A DNA stretch of 64,000 nucleotides from Cinclus cinclus (GCF_963662255.1 NC_085059.1:10077234-10141233); one strand, 5' to 3'. Numbered from the stretch's first letter, positions 49,067 through 63,180 are shown. Numbers and translations: made by a program. The notes: a model not told the origin generated them from the sequence alone.

Positions 49067-52000
49067 TATCAAAGAATAGAATGGGTTAATGGGCCAAGTG
49101 ACATTATGATGTCTATGTTTACTCTCAACACATCTTCACATCAACAAAATAATATTGTGGGTAGTTACAATAGGAAGAGTTGACATTCAGGTAATCCATG
49201 CAGCTGGTTTAACAGTTTGAAAATTGTCTTCTAGGAGTGAAAAATGTAAAAATACAAATAACACAAACCTTACCAAGAAAATTGCTTTCTGTTAGCTGTT
49301 AAGGGCCAGCTCGGGTACATCCCCCCAATTCTTTCCTACGCACACAAGTGTCAGGGATTTCATCCCATGACAATTGCACTTATCCCAGCCTTTAAATCTA
49401 GATTCCTTGATTAATACATCTTGAGCTAGCAGTAAAAGGGGTCTCTCTCTAGCTGAGAAGGTTCAGTACCTCTGCGTACTCACTGACTGGTAGTAAGCTT
49501 TGTACTTCTGTCACAGGCAAAGCTGGTGGGTGGAGGTCAGATATACTTTCATTAATGTTTTCATCATGTTTTTCATCACAGACACCAAAGATGACTGAAT
49601 TTAACCCAAACTAAAGAAAGCCTATAGGCACCGTAACATTATTTCTTTAAATGCTTCAATGCAGAAACAACAAGTAGTTACAGGTGTCTAAGCATTCTAA
49701 ATTGCATGTCTTGTAATACAGAGCTTTTTTCAAATATAAAAATTTTAAAAATTTAGTTAAATTACTGCTGAAAGATATTTTTTATAGCTAAACTTATTGC
49801 TAATAGGTTTCTTTTTCAATATAAATAATTTTAAACAAAGTGTATTTTCAACACTAAATTTTTCAAAACTCCTATTAAACTAAGTTCAATTTTAATTTTT
49901 CCCTCTCTTTGACTTATACTGTAGTTATGCTTTCAAGTGCCTGGCAATAATCCTGATATTCATATTCTTACTCTTTCCATTTGTCTCTCCAGTTAATCCA
50001 ATGAGAAGAAAATTCCATTATTCCTCATTTCAAGTATTATCACTTCAGGAGACAACCTAAACCAGAGAACTTCAAACACTTCTATAGCCTTAATCCATGA
50101 AAGAATTATATTCCCTGACTATCCAAATCTTTGTTCACCTTTCCCATATTGTTTGGCAAAAGGCACGCTGTGCCTCTGCTTTAATTCTTATGTTTACAGC
50201 TAAGTTAATGAAGGTTGATTTTGGGTACTAATGTGCCATAATTAGGGCGTGTTGGGGGTGTTCTATTTCAAAACTATTAGGAAATTTAAAGTTGCAAAAG
50301 GTGCATAAATTAAGAATAGAGCTGACTGAATGTAGTCAAAACACTTTTTTTGTGGATTCAATTTTGATTTGAAACATATAATGAAAAAAAAAGACTAAAG
50401 CCTTTCATTGAACATTCTCTTTACTAAAAAGACTTTGGTACTTTCCAAATAAAATGTGCTGCCTGGCAGATGGTGGCCAGAACTGAAGAGCCTTCAGCCA
50501 ATTCTATTAGGACCTACAGTAAGTAGCTATGTTGAGACTAACTAGTCTTTGATATCTATCTGTTGTATGTAGTCAAAGCCATACATTTTGCACCTCTATT
50601 TTCAACTATTGCCTTGTTCCATGGAAATATTAGCTGAATTAAAAGTACTCCCATGGTGCATTTTAGATTAATCACTCAGAGGTTTTGTAACTCTCTTAAC
50701 AAAAAATAATGTTGCATGGAGAACATTTCATTTTTATTGGAGTGCATCTGTAAGAGATGTATGCAGAAATCAGGTGAGATAATTATTCAGTTCTAATTGG
50801 CAGCAGTTAATTCCTAGCTGAAACACTGAGGTTTTATTTCTCATCTGAAGTTTTAAAAAGCATTTAGATTTACAATAAAACAACATAAATTAAAGATGGA
50901 GGACAGACTATATGAAGAAATTTGAGTTCACATACGCTGCAAGAATGGTCAAAGTCACTGATATTGCAAGCCACTATCATTTAATATCAATAGGCAGCTT
51001 TAGAAAAGGGGAGGGTGATAGTGACACAGTAAAGTGAGCCATCAGGATGCCTATTCTGCTTGTGAATAACCATAGCAAGCTATCTGGATATTGATCAATT
51101 GTCCTCTGAAATGGACAATTACATCAGAGTAAATTCCTAACATAGAGAATTTGATAATTTTTATTAAAAAAAAAAAATAGTCATCCTGCCCTTGGAAACC
51201 AGGCCAAAAAAAAATTTTTTTAAAATCTTTGCACTTGAGTTCCTGCAAAGGAAGAATGAATCCAATCTAAAGGATATGAGAGAAAGGAGAAGGACAGAAG
51301 TGCCAGTCATGTTCATTCTTTGCACATCAGATTTCTAAATTAATCTCTGAAGCAACAGTTGCTCCTATTCTTTGTCACTTAAGTTAATAGCATAAAAATA
51401 GCTTCCAAATATACAATTTCTTTTCCAATTTCACATAGTCACAAATCCTTTATTATACAGCCATGACCTTCAATGCTCCAGTAAATTTATTTTTTCTTTT
51501 AAATTTGCCTTACAGCAGATACTTAGTTTGGTATCACTCACCACTACATATAGCCTGATGATTATCTCTTAATTAATTAATACAAGAATATGCAGAATGG
51601 CATTCATTTGAATTAAGATGCTGACCTTTTTCAGCCTGCCTGGAAGGGCAGTTTTCATTGTCTGTAACTTGTCACCCAAATACAATTCTAATTTGGAAAA
51701 GTAGATCAAAAACAAAGATTTAAATGGAGGTGGTTTGTTGGGAGGATTTATTTATTTTTTTTTCCTTAAAAGAAGTGACAGTGTAAGTTGCCTGGAAATA
51801 ATAATCTGGAGCTGGTGGGGGTGGGGTTTTTCTTTCCCCAGTATTCCAGTGAGAAAAATTGGTCCCAGCTGAGTGAGCACATATCCCAGCCTCTTTGTGC
51901 TCTGGGCTGGCAAACACAGTCTTCTCAGCTGGCCTTCTCTGAAACTCAGACCCTTCTCTTCTGTTGATTTTAGGTGAGACCTGAAACCATTTCCCAAAAC

Positions 52001-53536
52001 AAACTTTTATTCTTTTTATTCAGCAGTAATGCTGTGATCAGTAATCCAATCACAGTGAAGACAGTCCCAGTGCTTTTTCTGGCACAGCCTGTGATGCCAT
52101 CTAAGCCAGGGGAAATGCAAATGAACTGGAACAGGTGGTTCTGCCTGTTTAAAATTCAGCAACAGGGAGTATTTCAAAAGTCGAGTGCCAGAGGAACGTC
52201 AGTCAAAAAGTTCTGAACTTCTGGCGCATCCCATGAATTTCTTTAACCAACACCAAGCAAGGCACAGAGAGTGGCTTTTCACTAGGTTGAAAGGATTATT
52301 CTTGGGGAAGGGATTGTTTCTTCATTAGAACGTGTAGTTTTTCTCATTCTACCACATACATTTAGCATAAATGATTGTGCTTTGTTAGTATTTATTGTGC
52401 CACACACCTGAAAATCAGAAAAGAATCCTTTCTAGGGGCCTGACCCTAACACTAACTGTTTCCTTCAGAATATTTTCTTAGGAGTTATATCAAATGTAAA
52501 GCAACCCCCAAGTGTCTCTTGCTTTCATATTCTGTAATGAAAGCTTAATTTCAGTGAGAGGTATATGCTGATTGCAAGTATACAGTAAACACTGAAACCT
52601 CATTTCCATGTTGATCAACCTCAAGAGGAATATAGCTTTTAGGAATTAGACTGACTTAACTGCTTTAGTAAAACTTGGCTTGTATCTCCTAAATAGATAA
52701 TAGTCATTCAAATGACTCACAGAAGTATTTTGTGTGTTGTAGGCAATAGCATGGAGTGCAGACAGATCCTTTTGGCCAATTGTAAAATGAAAATGCATTC
52801 ATTTGGGTTTTTTTATAAGTAAACAAAATTTGTGGGTTGAGGAGCATAGAGCTTACACTGATGTTATTTGATTGAGTAATCTATTTGTTTCTGAGAGTCA
52901 GCAGATATACCTTTATATGCTACACTGGAGAAAAAATAGGAAATGTGGAAGATCTGTGCAAAATAATTGCAAAGAAAGTGTGCAAATGCTTCAAGCTGTT
53001 CATGAGCTGGTTTGAGATCCTGTATGAGTAATAGGATTGTTTTAGCTCCTAGCCTTGAGACAACAGCAGAGTCCATGCTGTGTTTATTGCCACCTTACAG
53101 TAAGTAAAGCACAATTACACAGGCTGAGAGTAGCAGAGGATCCCACTGTCTACTGAATAGACCCAAATGATGAGAGCATACTAAAGGGATTGCCCAGAAA
53201 TGTCTGGGAGGTGAGCAAATGTGTATTAGCACTAGACATGCATGTATTGGATCTAGAACCTTGTCATCCTTGTCCCTCTAATCTGTCTATTAGGAAAGTA
53301 CAACTAAAGATTTCTAAGATAAGAGTGAAGAATTTGAAGGAAAGCAAGGGATCTCTTTAATTTCCCTTGTGAACCAGATTTCTCAGTTAAAAATTACTGC
53401 CTTTCAGATAATATGTTCCGTCTCAGAAAAACTTCAGAACTGAAAAAAGTTTCTGAATAATGCTGTCTAAGGTGAAATCTCTCTTTCTTCGTGTTCTGCC
53501 AATACAGTAATTTTCTGTATTGTCACTGGTTTCATT

Positions 53537-53565
53537 AAAAAAAAAAAACAACAACAAAACAAAAC
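53537..53565. repeat. A-run followed by CAA/CAAAA repeats
   Basis: Twelve A residues lead into caacaacaaaacaaaac. Low-complexity tract; no poly(A)-tailed retrocopy was recognised upstream. Confidence 0.8.
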
Positions 53566-56500
53566 AGTGCCCAAATATTCTGTTCCCTGAACACAGAAGC
53601 AAGTTAAAAATACCTTATTCTTTGTTACCAGTTAGAAAGTATCACATAATACTTCCCTATTATTGCGCAGGGAAAAAAGGCATGCAAGCCAGTTCTGTAG
53701 GACTGTTTTTCCTTGATAAGCAAAAAGGTTTTACTGTAAGTTTCTGAATGTCTAATCCTTCCTATTATTCATTATACTTTCAGTGTTAGGGATGAAAAAG
53801 GAGAAATGAATCCTATTTGTATTCAAACACAAATTGCAGTACATAATTAGTAAAGTTCAGTAATGGTGATTATCTTAAATAGCTGTCTTGGAACAGAGTG
53901 TGTAGTCATCTAAATCTCTGATGCCAAATTCTGGGGTTGTTTTTCACGTTTCCAGGCAACATGGTTGTATGTTGCCTATTCAAACTGGGGAACCTTGTCA
54001 GCAGGTACTTGGATGAGAAGTTGTACAGCAAAAGGACATTATTTCAACAGTATTAGAACATAAATACCTCTTTAACTTTGTCTTGGATTTATACAGCTCC
54101 TCAGAAAATAAAAAGTTTTTGCAAAAAGGAGCAGTAACTAATTTCTTGGGCTACACTGGGTGCTAGGCTCCATTTTCCTTGCTCTTATTGGTTCAAGAGA
54201 AGGATGAAAGTATGACAGGAGAGAAAAGGAAGATTAAAATATACAACAACAACAACAAAAAAAACAGTTTCTTGATCTGAGGTTTTTTATATTTGTTAGG
54301 GAGTTTTGCCTTGGAAAACATTTATTTAATTATGATTTCTGGACTGGTTTGTAGTCTTGACGCCTATTAAGCAACTTTCCCATTCTAACAATTTTTTGGC
54401 TGCTCTTTTGTTCTGTCATCCTCATTGGTTCTTCCTTTCCAGCCCTTTGTAGAGTGCCTAATTTAGGTTTGGGATGTACACAGGTGCTGTATAGATGAGC
54501 AGAAGTAGGAAATGCTCAACAAACAGCAGAATTGTTCCAGTGTTTCAGTCAATTGTAGCAAAATCAACACCTCATAAGTAAGGCAGGGAGAACTCGCATC
54601 AGCAAAAAAGAGAGAAGTTATTTTGGTTGTGGAGGATATGCTTCTTTCCACATTTTGAGGGTAATGTCTGACGTTTCATCATCTCAGCTTGGTTGCATGT
54701 CACAGTTCTGTACATCCCTGCATAGGCACAGAGATGTCATCAGCAGATTCTCAGTTTTCTTTGTTTCTACGTGAGTGTGTCTCCCCAAGATCTGGCAGAG
54801 GAATAAAGGATGCTTCACATGTGTTTTTATGGAGCTTTGTTTTAATTATGGAGCATAAAAACTTTTCCTTTTTAATCTTACAGAGATTAATTTCAAAAAG
54901 AGGTGGTGACAGATAAAAGGGTGGGCTATTTTCTGTTGATTGGAGTATTTTTTCAGTCTAGAAGAGATACATGAATTAGGCCAAATTTTGCTTACTATTA
55001 CAATAGTATTTTTTTATCCAGTTTTTAACCTTATTGCTGACATGTTACACATCTCTCAGTAGTAGCTGTACAGATAGAAAGATTAATGTAAGGAAATCAT
55101 GAAAGGACAGGACATGTCCTTCATAGATGTCATAAGTCTATTTCTAATGAAGCTTCCATTCTTTCTGGGCACAAAAAATTGTTTGAGGAGGGGGAAGAAA
55201 GGAGAAATTGGTAACCTTAAAGCATATGCTCAGCCCTCTGTAAGCAGTGCATTCAGCTGGAGAGTCAGGCATTTCACAGTAATTGATTGCTTTTGCAAGT
55301 CTTGAGCCAAGTCAAACCAGGCAGTTATGCATTGACAACATATTAGTCGGGCAAAGCCTGAATTTTTATTGTAAATTTCAAACAAAGCAAATTAATCTGC
55401 TCCTGGTTTTATGCTAATGGAAAACAGTCTGTGCTGTGGAATGTTGCATTTTGAATTTTTGGGATTTGGTTTTCTTTTTAAAGTATCTATCTGATGCTTT
55501 TGGTAATTCATGCCAATGAAAGAAACTTTTTTTCCTAAAATTTTGAAATCATGAAGCAGTAGCTATTATGTGGTATCTGCTTTGAAATTTTAGTATATAA
55601 TTCTGTACTACTGTGCACTCTAATTTTGTTTATAGCATTTAACTATCATGTCCATTTACATCCAGGGCAGAAGAAATTGGCTGTGCATCAAGCAATAAAT
55701 TTTAATAAGTTCACCACCTGCATCATTTGGTATAAAATTCAGTGATTTTTGTCCTGATGTGGCAAACAAGTGCCATTCTTTAGGCACTGCTGATCTTCAG
55801 TTCTGCATGACTAACCTAACTGCTTGTTGCTCAATCCCTGATGTCTGCTCCACACATTATAACAACCTCTCAGAAGCAGATGACATGAAATACCAAAACG
55901 GCAAAGGTATATTCTGTAAGTGCTGCCATTTCCAAAATCTTTGCTGTGTTCAGAAGTGGTAGAAAAGAATGTATAACAAGAACCAGATCACCATTTAGTA
56001 GTGGTGCTTAGGGCTTTGCACAGAATAAAAAACATGGAGAGATTATACAAATTGTGTAACATGAACAACACACCTAAGAAAATTGATTGGATTTTAGTGT
56101 TTGGATCAGATTGTCTCACACTTTAAGGCTAGGAACAAACACAGTTTGTGAGAGTTCAGCAAAAGGCATTCCTTGGCAGTGAAGTGTGGTCTGAAATCCC
56201 TGCTTCCCTACGAGGTGCTGCACCCCAAAGCTAGGGTTGGAGGGCAACCATGGCAGACAGTATCAGCCCTGTCTGATAGTAAGGATCTCAAGAATCTCCC
56301 TGTGCAGCATGTTTTTGTCTGTTCTGTGCCACTCCTGATCACAAGTTGGGGTCGTTGATATCAAAAAAACTGAAATAAAGGAAGAGTCAGCATCTCCTGG
56401 CAATATACATTCAAATTGTATACCTCTCTACTGCCCATGGCCAGCTGTCATCTTACAGCTTTCCTTTATTTGCTGTCACAGGGGGAGCACATAGGCTCCT

Positions 56501-58411
56501 GGAGAAAAAAAAAAAAAGAATAAATTCAACAGCCTGAAGTGTATATCTGTTTATACAGATTGAAGTAACTAATTTCTTTTCAATAATCCAGCACTGCAAA
56601 GACAAAAGCTGTATGTTTGCAAGTCATACAGTTATCTCCAGTGCTTTTCTTTGTTCTTAAATAGGTATAGTAAATTCCAACTGAGATGTAATGAAAGGAC
56701 TAGGTTTTGATCTTGTACCACTGGAAGGAGTCAAGTGAAAAGAATTTCACATGATTAATGCTGTTGAATAATTTCTTCATGTTTATGGAGCATAATAATA
56801 ACTCATTCTCCTAACAAAGGTTTTTGAGTGGCATAGACATATACAACATCAAAGGGATGTGCCACAGATTGATATTATTCACCATGATCAGTGTTATTTG
56901 TTTCAAGCCAGCACATAAAGAGGTGAGATCCAATTTTTTTTTCAGTTAGATGAGAAATAAACCTTCATTAAACTTTTTTATACACAATCTGGTATCATTA
57001 TATCAAAGAGATTAATTCTGCCAGTAGCTTACACCTATGAGTTTTCATAAGGTCTAAAGCCCTTGTAGATTCTTCATGGTATAAGTATATTCCACAGTCA
57101 TCACAACACCTTGATTACAAGTTCTTGATAATTAAAATGTTGAGTGAGTCTGGTTCTATTAATGTCAAAAATCTAGCAAAGGGATTGAATATTTTGCTGG
57201 TTTTTAAGCTTCTAGTCTTTCCTTTTCTCCCCTACTTTTTTCATACACTGTCCAAAAGCAGTTTTAGCAGTAATTACTGTCATTTGCTGTGAGAGGCAGG
57301 AAAGGGGAGCAGATAGAATCAAGCATGATCATGGCATCAATTTGTTCTCATTATGGTGATGACTGCAATTCAGTTTCTGTTGCATGTTCCCCTTGCTTTT
57401 ACATTAATTCCTTTGGTTCAGTTTTGAAATAATACAGGGGATATATGTTTTTTGAATTGTGGGGTTTTTCTTCCACACTGTGGTTCAAATTAAGTCTTGT
57501 TAGTATGGCTACTAAAGATGATTTGGAGAATCTTGTGCAAGCTGCTAAATTGTAATTTTTTTCTTTTAAACACTATTTCTACTGTGGAAACATGTAGAAG
57601 AACCAGCTGTTCCCTTTCTGCCCACTGTACTAGGTAAATAAAACAAAAAACCTCTCTGAGCTTACAAATGCTTAATAAAAATTCTTCATGAGTAGGATAT
57701 AAACTTGTTTTGTATATAAACTGGAATTATTTAATTGTACTAATGAGGACATAATCATGATATTTTCTTAGTTAGGAGTGTATGAGAGAGACCTTGAATA
57801 AGAGCTGCTTCTGAAATGCTATATATCCATGATGCTTTTAGAAACAGGAAAATTATAGTTAGCACTCTAAAAATGGCTCAGTTTTGTGAAGCTGGGAAAC
57901 TTATTTCCACAATTGTTACTTACATTAACTGACAAATGGTGCTGATGAGTTTTGGCTTCTGGATTCTGCATAAAATATTCCATCTTAAACACCTCACCAG
58001 TGCTGACTCTACCTATTTTTTAACTTTGGGAAAGTAATTGCTGCTTCTGGAACTGTTTCCCAGGGGCTAGGTTCCTGCATAACTCTTGATGGTAGATACT
58101 TGCAGGCAGGGAATATTAGCAGTTCAGTTGCTGAGTACCTTTCTGATACCATGATATTTTCATAGAGATTGGAAAATTCATCAATGAATTTCATTTAAAG
58201 AAGATCTAGTTGCTATGCTCTCCAAAATTAATGTTTTCCCATTATCAGGATGGAATTATTGCTTAGATCATTAAAATCTATCCCATACAATGATATGGAA
58301 GATGGTAAGAGAATGGCAATCTTGGTGAATTTATGTGCTTCATGTAATTTGAGAACATTTTACAAAGAATACTTCACATATCCATGTTTTGTCCTCTCTG
58401 ATGTTTATTTC

Positions 58412-58420
58412 ATATATATA

Positions 58421-58451
<31 letters not shown>

Positions 58452-58457
58452 ATAGAT
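58412..58457. repeat. (TA)n then (GATATA)n microsatellite
   Basis: About 23 bp of alternating AT (58412-58434) pass directly into three GATATA hexamers and a degenerate fourth (58435-58457). Likely length-polymorphic. Confidence 0.9.
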
Positions 58458-60705
58458 GTGGAATTTTTAGCTTCTTGCATCAGGTGAGCTGACACAAAAT
58501 TCCAGAAGATGATACTCTCTTATTTCTGTACAGGATATTCTCATTCTTTACAAGTATTCACAAACTTCAGCTTTCAAGAATCCCACGGAACTAGCAAAAA
58601 ATATAAAATCTGATAGATTGACCATTGCGAGAGTGTTGTAACCTCCACCTCAGTGTGCTTCTCTTCTGTGTCTGTGTTCTATGTCACAAACATGTGTCTC
58701 TCCTTAGACTGAAGGACTCCATAAAAATAAAACGGCTCAGAGGTTTCTCTTTGGCAGAATAAGCAATGACATCTATTTGACAGTCAGTTGCTGCACACTG
58801 TGATTAAGAGAAAATGCTCATTTCTCATGAGGATGTTGATTATTCCCTAACTTTAGCTCAAATGCCTAGTTGCTTATTATATTCTAATGTGCTAAAAAAT
58901 GCTTTTCCCAGGATTTCTGCACTTAGAGATAGTATCTAGAGTAGGGAAAAAATGCTTTTTATAAAGCAGCAGTTAGTCATGATTCTTTACAAAGACACCA
59001 GTAAGAGTTCTTTGGCATTGAATAGCAGTTCTTACCAACATAACCTGGTCCTGTCATACTTTGCTGCTTTACTCTTAATTTGTGCTGATAATTTATTATG
59101 AGGTATCAACATGACAAAAAAGAAATGTACTGGTGTAATGTAAGAGAGTGCCAGCAGTGTGAAATACTGATGAGAAGGACATGTAAACATGCACTTATAG
59201 ATGGTAAAAGACCAGTTAAATAGTACCACCCACATGAAAATACTTTCTAAGAGTTCTAATGGTTCTTGCTGAAAATAAACAAGGGTGAAACACCAGTTTA
59301 TAATCCTGTAGTCAAATTGAACTTGGTGTCTTTCTCTTAATTTCCCTTAATTTTTCTTAAGTTCAACAATATTCAATTATTGAATACTTAAAGGAGAAAG
59401 ATTCTGATTTACACAGAGGCCCACTCAAAACTGAGTAGCAGTGTTAAGTGCTACACTGAATTAAACACTTATTTCCTGTAACAAGCATGTGTAGAACTGC
59501 TCATCCTTGTGGAGCCAGATCTTTCACAGATCTCCTGCAAAACTGACTCACATCAAAACCAGTGATTAACACAGGTACTTCTTGTTGTGTTTAGTCAGAT
59601 GAAATGTTCTTACTCTTTTCTAGATCTGCAAAGAATTTTAAGAAAAATCTTTTATATAAGTAAAAGTTCACTGCAGTGATATAGGGCAGATGTACATACG
59701 TTTTCAGGCAAAAGGAACCAAGTGAAACATGGAAATGGCTTAAAACTGAAGTAAGCATGTTCAATACATTCCTTGGAGAAGAGGGGGGAAAAGGAGTTAG
59801 GGTCAAAGTTCACATTGCAACTTCTGCTGTAGATCTGAGCTGCAAGTGCAGTGCTGACTTTGAGATGAGTGGGTAGATCTCCATCTCTCCCTCTTTTAGG
59901 CTAGAAAATGTCGTTCTGTTAAATGGTTAAGACTATATCTCTTCAAAATTTCTATCAGAATAACTTTGCCCATTCAAAAAAATATAGTGGGTTGGTGTTT
60001 TGTGTGGTTTTGTTTGGGGTTTTTTATGAAATAGTAACTGAGAGAGAAGCTGTTTTGTTCAAGAAGTCTCCCAAAGAAAAGGTATTGTGAGAAACAGAAT
60101 TAGGTCAGGAAGCTAGCCCATGATTGCTGTAACTATATATTGCTATATAGTCCTTTCATGTGGGAGATGTGAAATTGGAAATAAATGAACTTTTATTGCT
60201 GTAATTGAGAGAGATTTGGGAGTGGGGGGCATACCTGAGGGGGTTTTTTCATCCTTTTGGTAGGCTGGAAACGAGCAGTACCTACAAGCCAGATGAAAAC
60301 AGGAGTAAAGTCTAATATTACCAATTTGAAAGGACCTCTGCACTTCAGAAACAATGGCTGGTTTGTGCAGGTAAAAGGGGGGCAGTTGTAAACTGGGACA
60401 AATGAAACTCAAACCTTTCAGCCTCCCTGTCCTAAAAACTCCCAAGCCCAGCACAATGTTCCCTTTGACTCCAATGCTATCCTTTAAAGCTTGTCAGTGT
60501 TTAAAGATGACTGTTTTTCTGTATATTATCTCTTAATCTTGGGAAGAGCTAAAGTACAGCAGGAAGAGAGAGGAGTGATTTTGGTCATCTTGGTGTGACG
60601 CATTTGAAAATGAAACTGATATTGAGACACATCACAAAAATAAAGATAGCAGAACATTCATGACACCTCTTCTAAGTATTTACAAACTTGTGGAACAGTC
60701 CTAAG
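58458..60705. other. 2.2 kb AT-rich stretch, no gene seen
   Basis: Only short open frames occur. A G/T-rich, C-free tract lies at about 59988-60025. A perfect 8-bp inverted repeat with a 4-nt loop (actatata, ttgc, tatatagt) lies at 60132-60151. Confidence 0.42.
60132..60151. repeat. perfect 8-bp inverted repeat, 4-nt loop
   Basis: Arms ACTATATA and TATATAGT surround TTGC. A small AT-rich palindrome with no implied function. Confidence 0.85.
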
Positions 60706-60840
60706 ACTAATAAAATCCACCAAAAAACCCAACCTAACAACAAAAACAACAACAAAACAAACAAAACAAACAACAAAACCAAACAAAAACACACACAAAA
60801 TAAACCCAAACAAAATAAACCACCAAAACCACAACCCTCA
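60706..60840. repeat. 135-nt G-free A/C-rich low-complexity tract
   Basis: No G occurs for 135 bases, and T is rare. The core is irregular CAAA/CAAAAC repetition (60741-60800) with CACACA inside. The minus strand is therefore a G/T tract, which produces a spurious hydrophobic frame of Phe/Leu/Val at 60672-60857. Confidence 0.9.
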
Positions 60841-62774
60841 GGACACCACTGTTGCAAGTGCTGAAATCACTATTGTGTAAATGCATCTTAAAATCAACCC
60901 GTGTTGTGGGATTCCAGTAAATGATTACTGGTCAACTTTGGAAGATCCTTCTGCCTTTACTGCAACAGCTCTGTACCCATTCCAGCAGGGTGGGCAGTGA
61001 GTTTAAGCATTCTGAACTTTAGGGATCCTGACTTGCCTGGCTATAGTACTACCAATGGAACTTTATTGAATCAAGCTATGAAGAACTCATGCTTTTTCTT
61101 CTGTAACTTTCTGGCTTGAGAATTCAGATCCAGTGTTTCATTTTGGAATGCTGTTGGGCATATCACAGACACTATGCCAGTGTAATGTGTTCCCATGCTA
61201 TCCTTAAACATGTCATGAAAACCCTTCAGCAGTGCTATCACGCACAATTGAAAAAAAATTAAATTAGAGCATGTTTTCATGTTTGATTCCAAATATGCAT
61301 TTCCCCAGGAAATTCTGTATGGCTGACTGTTGCTTAATTCCACAAAAATATATTTGTCTGAGCAACAATTGGAACATTATACTCAAACTTGCTGTAGGTA
61401 ACCAAATTAATGGTAAGACATGAACATTGAGTAGAACTGTATTTTTGTAATCAGTCATAAACAATACAAATGGGTAGTAGAGGTTATGGGAAAGTGTGAA
61501 CCAGAAAAATTAGTGGTATACTATAGATGGATACAATACTATCTGTTTCCTTGTATGAAATAAATTTGCTGTGTGCCATAACAGTGTAACTGAACACTTT
61601 TCCATGATCCATTAAAAATATTAGACAAGATATAAGGGATAAAAAGAAAACCAGAATGATTTAGAATTAATTGCACTTAAGAAAATCTGGCTAGATTTCC
61701 ATGTCATTTTCTACAACTATAAAGTTATGGCTTAAAAACAAGAAAAAAGCTATAGCAGACTATCTGATTAATAAATCGCAATCAATTGCAAGGCCTAATT
61801 ATCTCCTGAGAGATTTGAAGAGATAGTAATGGATGAAGTTTGCTTTTCTCTCAGCATGAGGGGAGCTGACTAGAACAGCTTCAAGGCTTAAAATAAACAA
61901 ACCTTTGCTACAAGTGAGAAAAGGACCAAAGTCTTAAATAAAAAATATGCTGATTTTCTTGTTTGAACCAGGCAAAGGCAAGAGTGTAATGTTTGTGTAC
62001 AGATAATTGAAACAGTGGTTTGGAGAGAAGCATCTTCAAAATTCTCAAAAAAACCAATAAAGTTTATTTTTCTGTACAACTCCTCTGGCAGGGAGGAGGA
62101 GGAGATAATTGTGAAGTATTAGGGAGTTCTGCCCTGTGGTATAGATGGAATTGGTAAAGGAGTCTAAGCTCACAGTCTAACATCATCAGGTTTTTTAAGG
62201 TGATTCATTGTATGCTTACTCTAGAAAGAAAAAAATCTCTTCTGTTAAATAAATTGGCTTTACCAAGGCTTTTTCTTTTTTCTTCCTCCCAACACACCTA
62301 AAGGGGAATTTCTGAGCTTGAAAATAAAACCCCACTTCAGCTTCTCCTGTGTGTTTTAAATGTCCCTGTTTTGTTCTGGCTTTTTTAGTAGCTTGGGAGT
62401 AGATGTGGCCAGGTCTCTTGTGATTCACACTCATTTGCAAACAGACAAAACAGAAGTATCTGAGAGTTCCTTGGTGCAGCAGTCCGTGAAGCAGCTGCTG
62501 AAGGCTGCTGTTGAATTGGATGTGTCTTGCCAGGCTTCTGTATGTGACAGAGTTCAGTGAGATACTACATTTGAGTTTGGAAAAAGAAGGACTAAGAGGC
62601 TTATAAAAGAGAAGAGAAATCAGGGATGTAAGAAGAGTGAAAGGGCAGATTAGGAAGTTAGTAAAGGTGGTAGAATTGCGTGCTTAGTCAAAAAAGAAAT
62701 GGGAACAAGAGAAGCAGCACTTTGTGAGTTTATTAAACCTTGGTGTGCTCAGCTGTAGGCAGATCTGTTTTCTG
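60841..62774. other. 1.9 kb AT-rich stretch, no gene seen
   Basis: Open frames are short. One of 66 codons at 62360-62560 (plus) has an unusually protein-like composition and begins near a pyrimidine-rich TTTTTTAG, but no domain is recognised and I do not call it a gene. Confidence 0.4.
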
Positions 62775-62859
62775 TATCTCAAGGTTTGATGGAGTTAGAA
62801 AAGGCGCAAAGAAAAGCAACTGCAACATGAAAGGATGTGGACATTTCTTATAAGAAACT

Positions 62860-62875
62860 AAAAAAAAAAAAAAAA
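62860..62875. repeat. 16-bp poly-A run inside the old CR1 copy
   Basis: Uninterrupted A residues followed by ggct. The same aaggct join follows the second run at 62899-62911. Confidence 0.85.
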
Positions 62876-62898
62876 GGCTGTGACTGCAGTCTGGAGGG

Positions 62899-62911
62899 AA
62901 AAAAAAAAAAA
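62899..62911. repeat. 13-bp poly-A run inside the old CR1 copy
   Basis: A second internal A-run, 23 bp after the first, again followed by ggct. Confidence 0.85.
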
Positions 62912-63180
62912 GGCTAAAGTAGGGGAAAGCCAAAGTCTACAAAGTCATGAAAATTAAGTTAATGAAAAACTGGTATTGATCAAATCCCTTGGTGCTAGAA
63001 CAAACATTGGTTGGACTGCTCAGAGGTTGGTTTAAGTCAAAGGATGTACGTTTTTATTGAGATGTTTGCAAATGTAATGGAATTGCCACAACAGGCTGAG
63101 GTGACACCTGAACAGTATCAGCAAGGAGTAGAAGCAGTTGGACACATTTCTTCTATAAAAGGAGTAAATTTTTAATTGCT

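Larger units (their letters stand above)
48261..58411. other. 10 kb AT-rich stretch, no gene seen
   Basis: Open frames are all short (at most 81 codons) and have no recognised domain. Simple A-runs occur at 51166-51177, 53537-53548 (followed by caa/aaac repeats to about 53565) and 56505-56517, and a (caa)n run near 54243-54257. A 17-bp unit is tandemly duplicated at 49033-49066. The segments 49280-49560 and 51800-52200 are less AT-rich but not assignable to a family by eye. Confidence 0.42.
62775..63180 (+). mobile_element. ancient, diverged CR1-like LINE fragment
   Basis: The order of recognisable words matches the 3' third of CR1-type LINEs: ttgatggagttagaaaaggc, gcaaagaaaagcaact, a sctgcagtctggag-like block followed by aaggct, gtctacaaagtcatga, and then aatggaattgccacaacaggctg. 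Divergence is high and no frame is open. Two A-runs (62860-62875 and 62899-62911) sit where CR1 has A-rich spots and have evidently expanded. The 3' tail is not clear, so the end is approximate. It is much older than the copies at 645-1795. Confidence 0.6.

Noticed and set aside
60672..60857. Strongly hydrophobic minus-strand frame resembling a membrane peptide
   Set aside because: It is a translation of the G-free A/C tract read in reverse (G/T-rich), which yields Phe/Leu/Val/Cys by composition.
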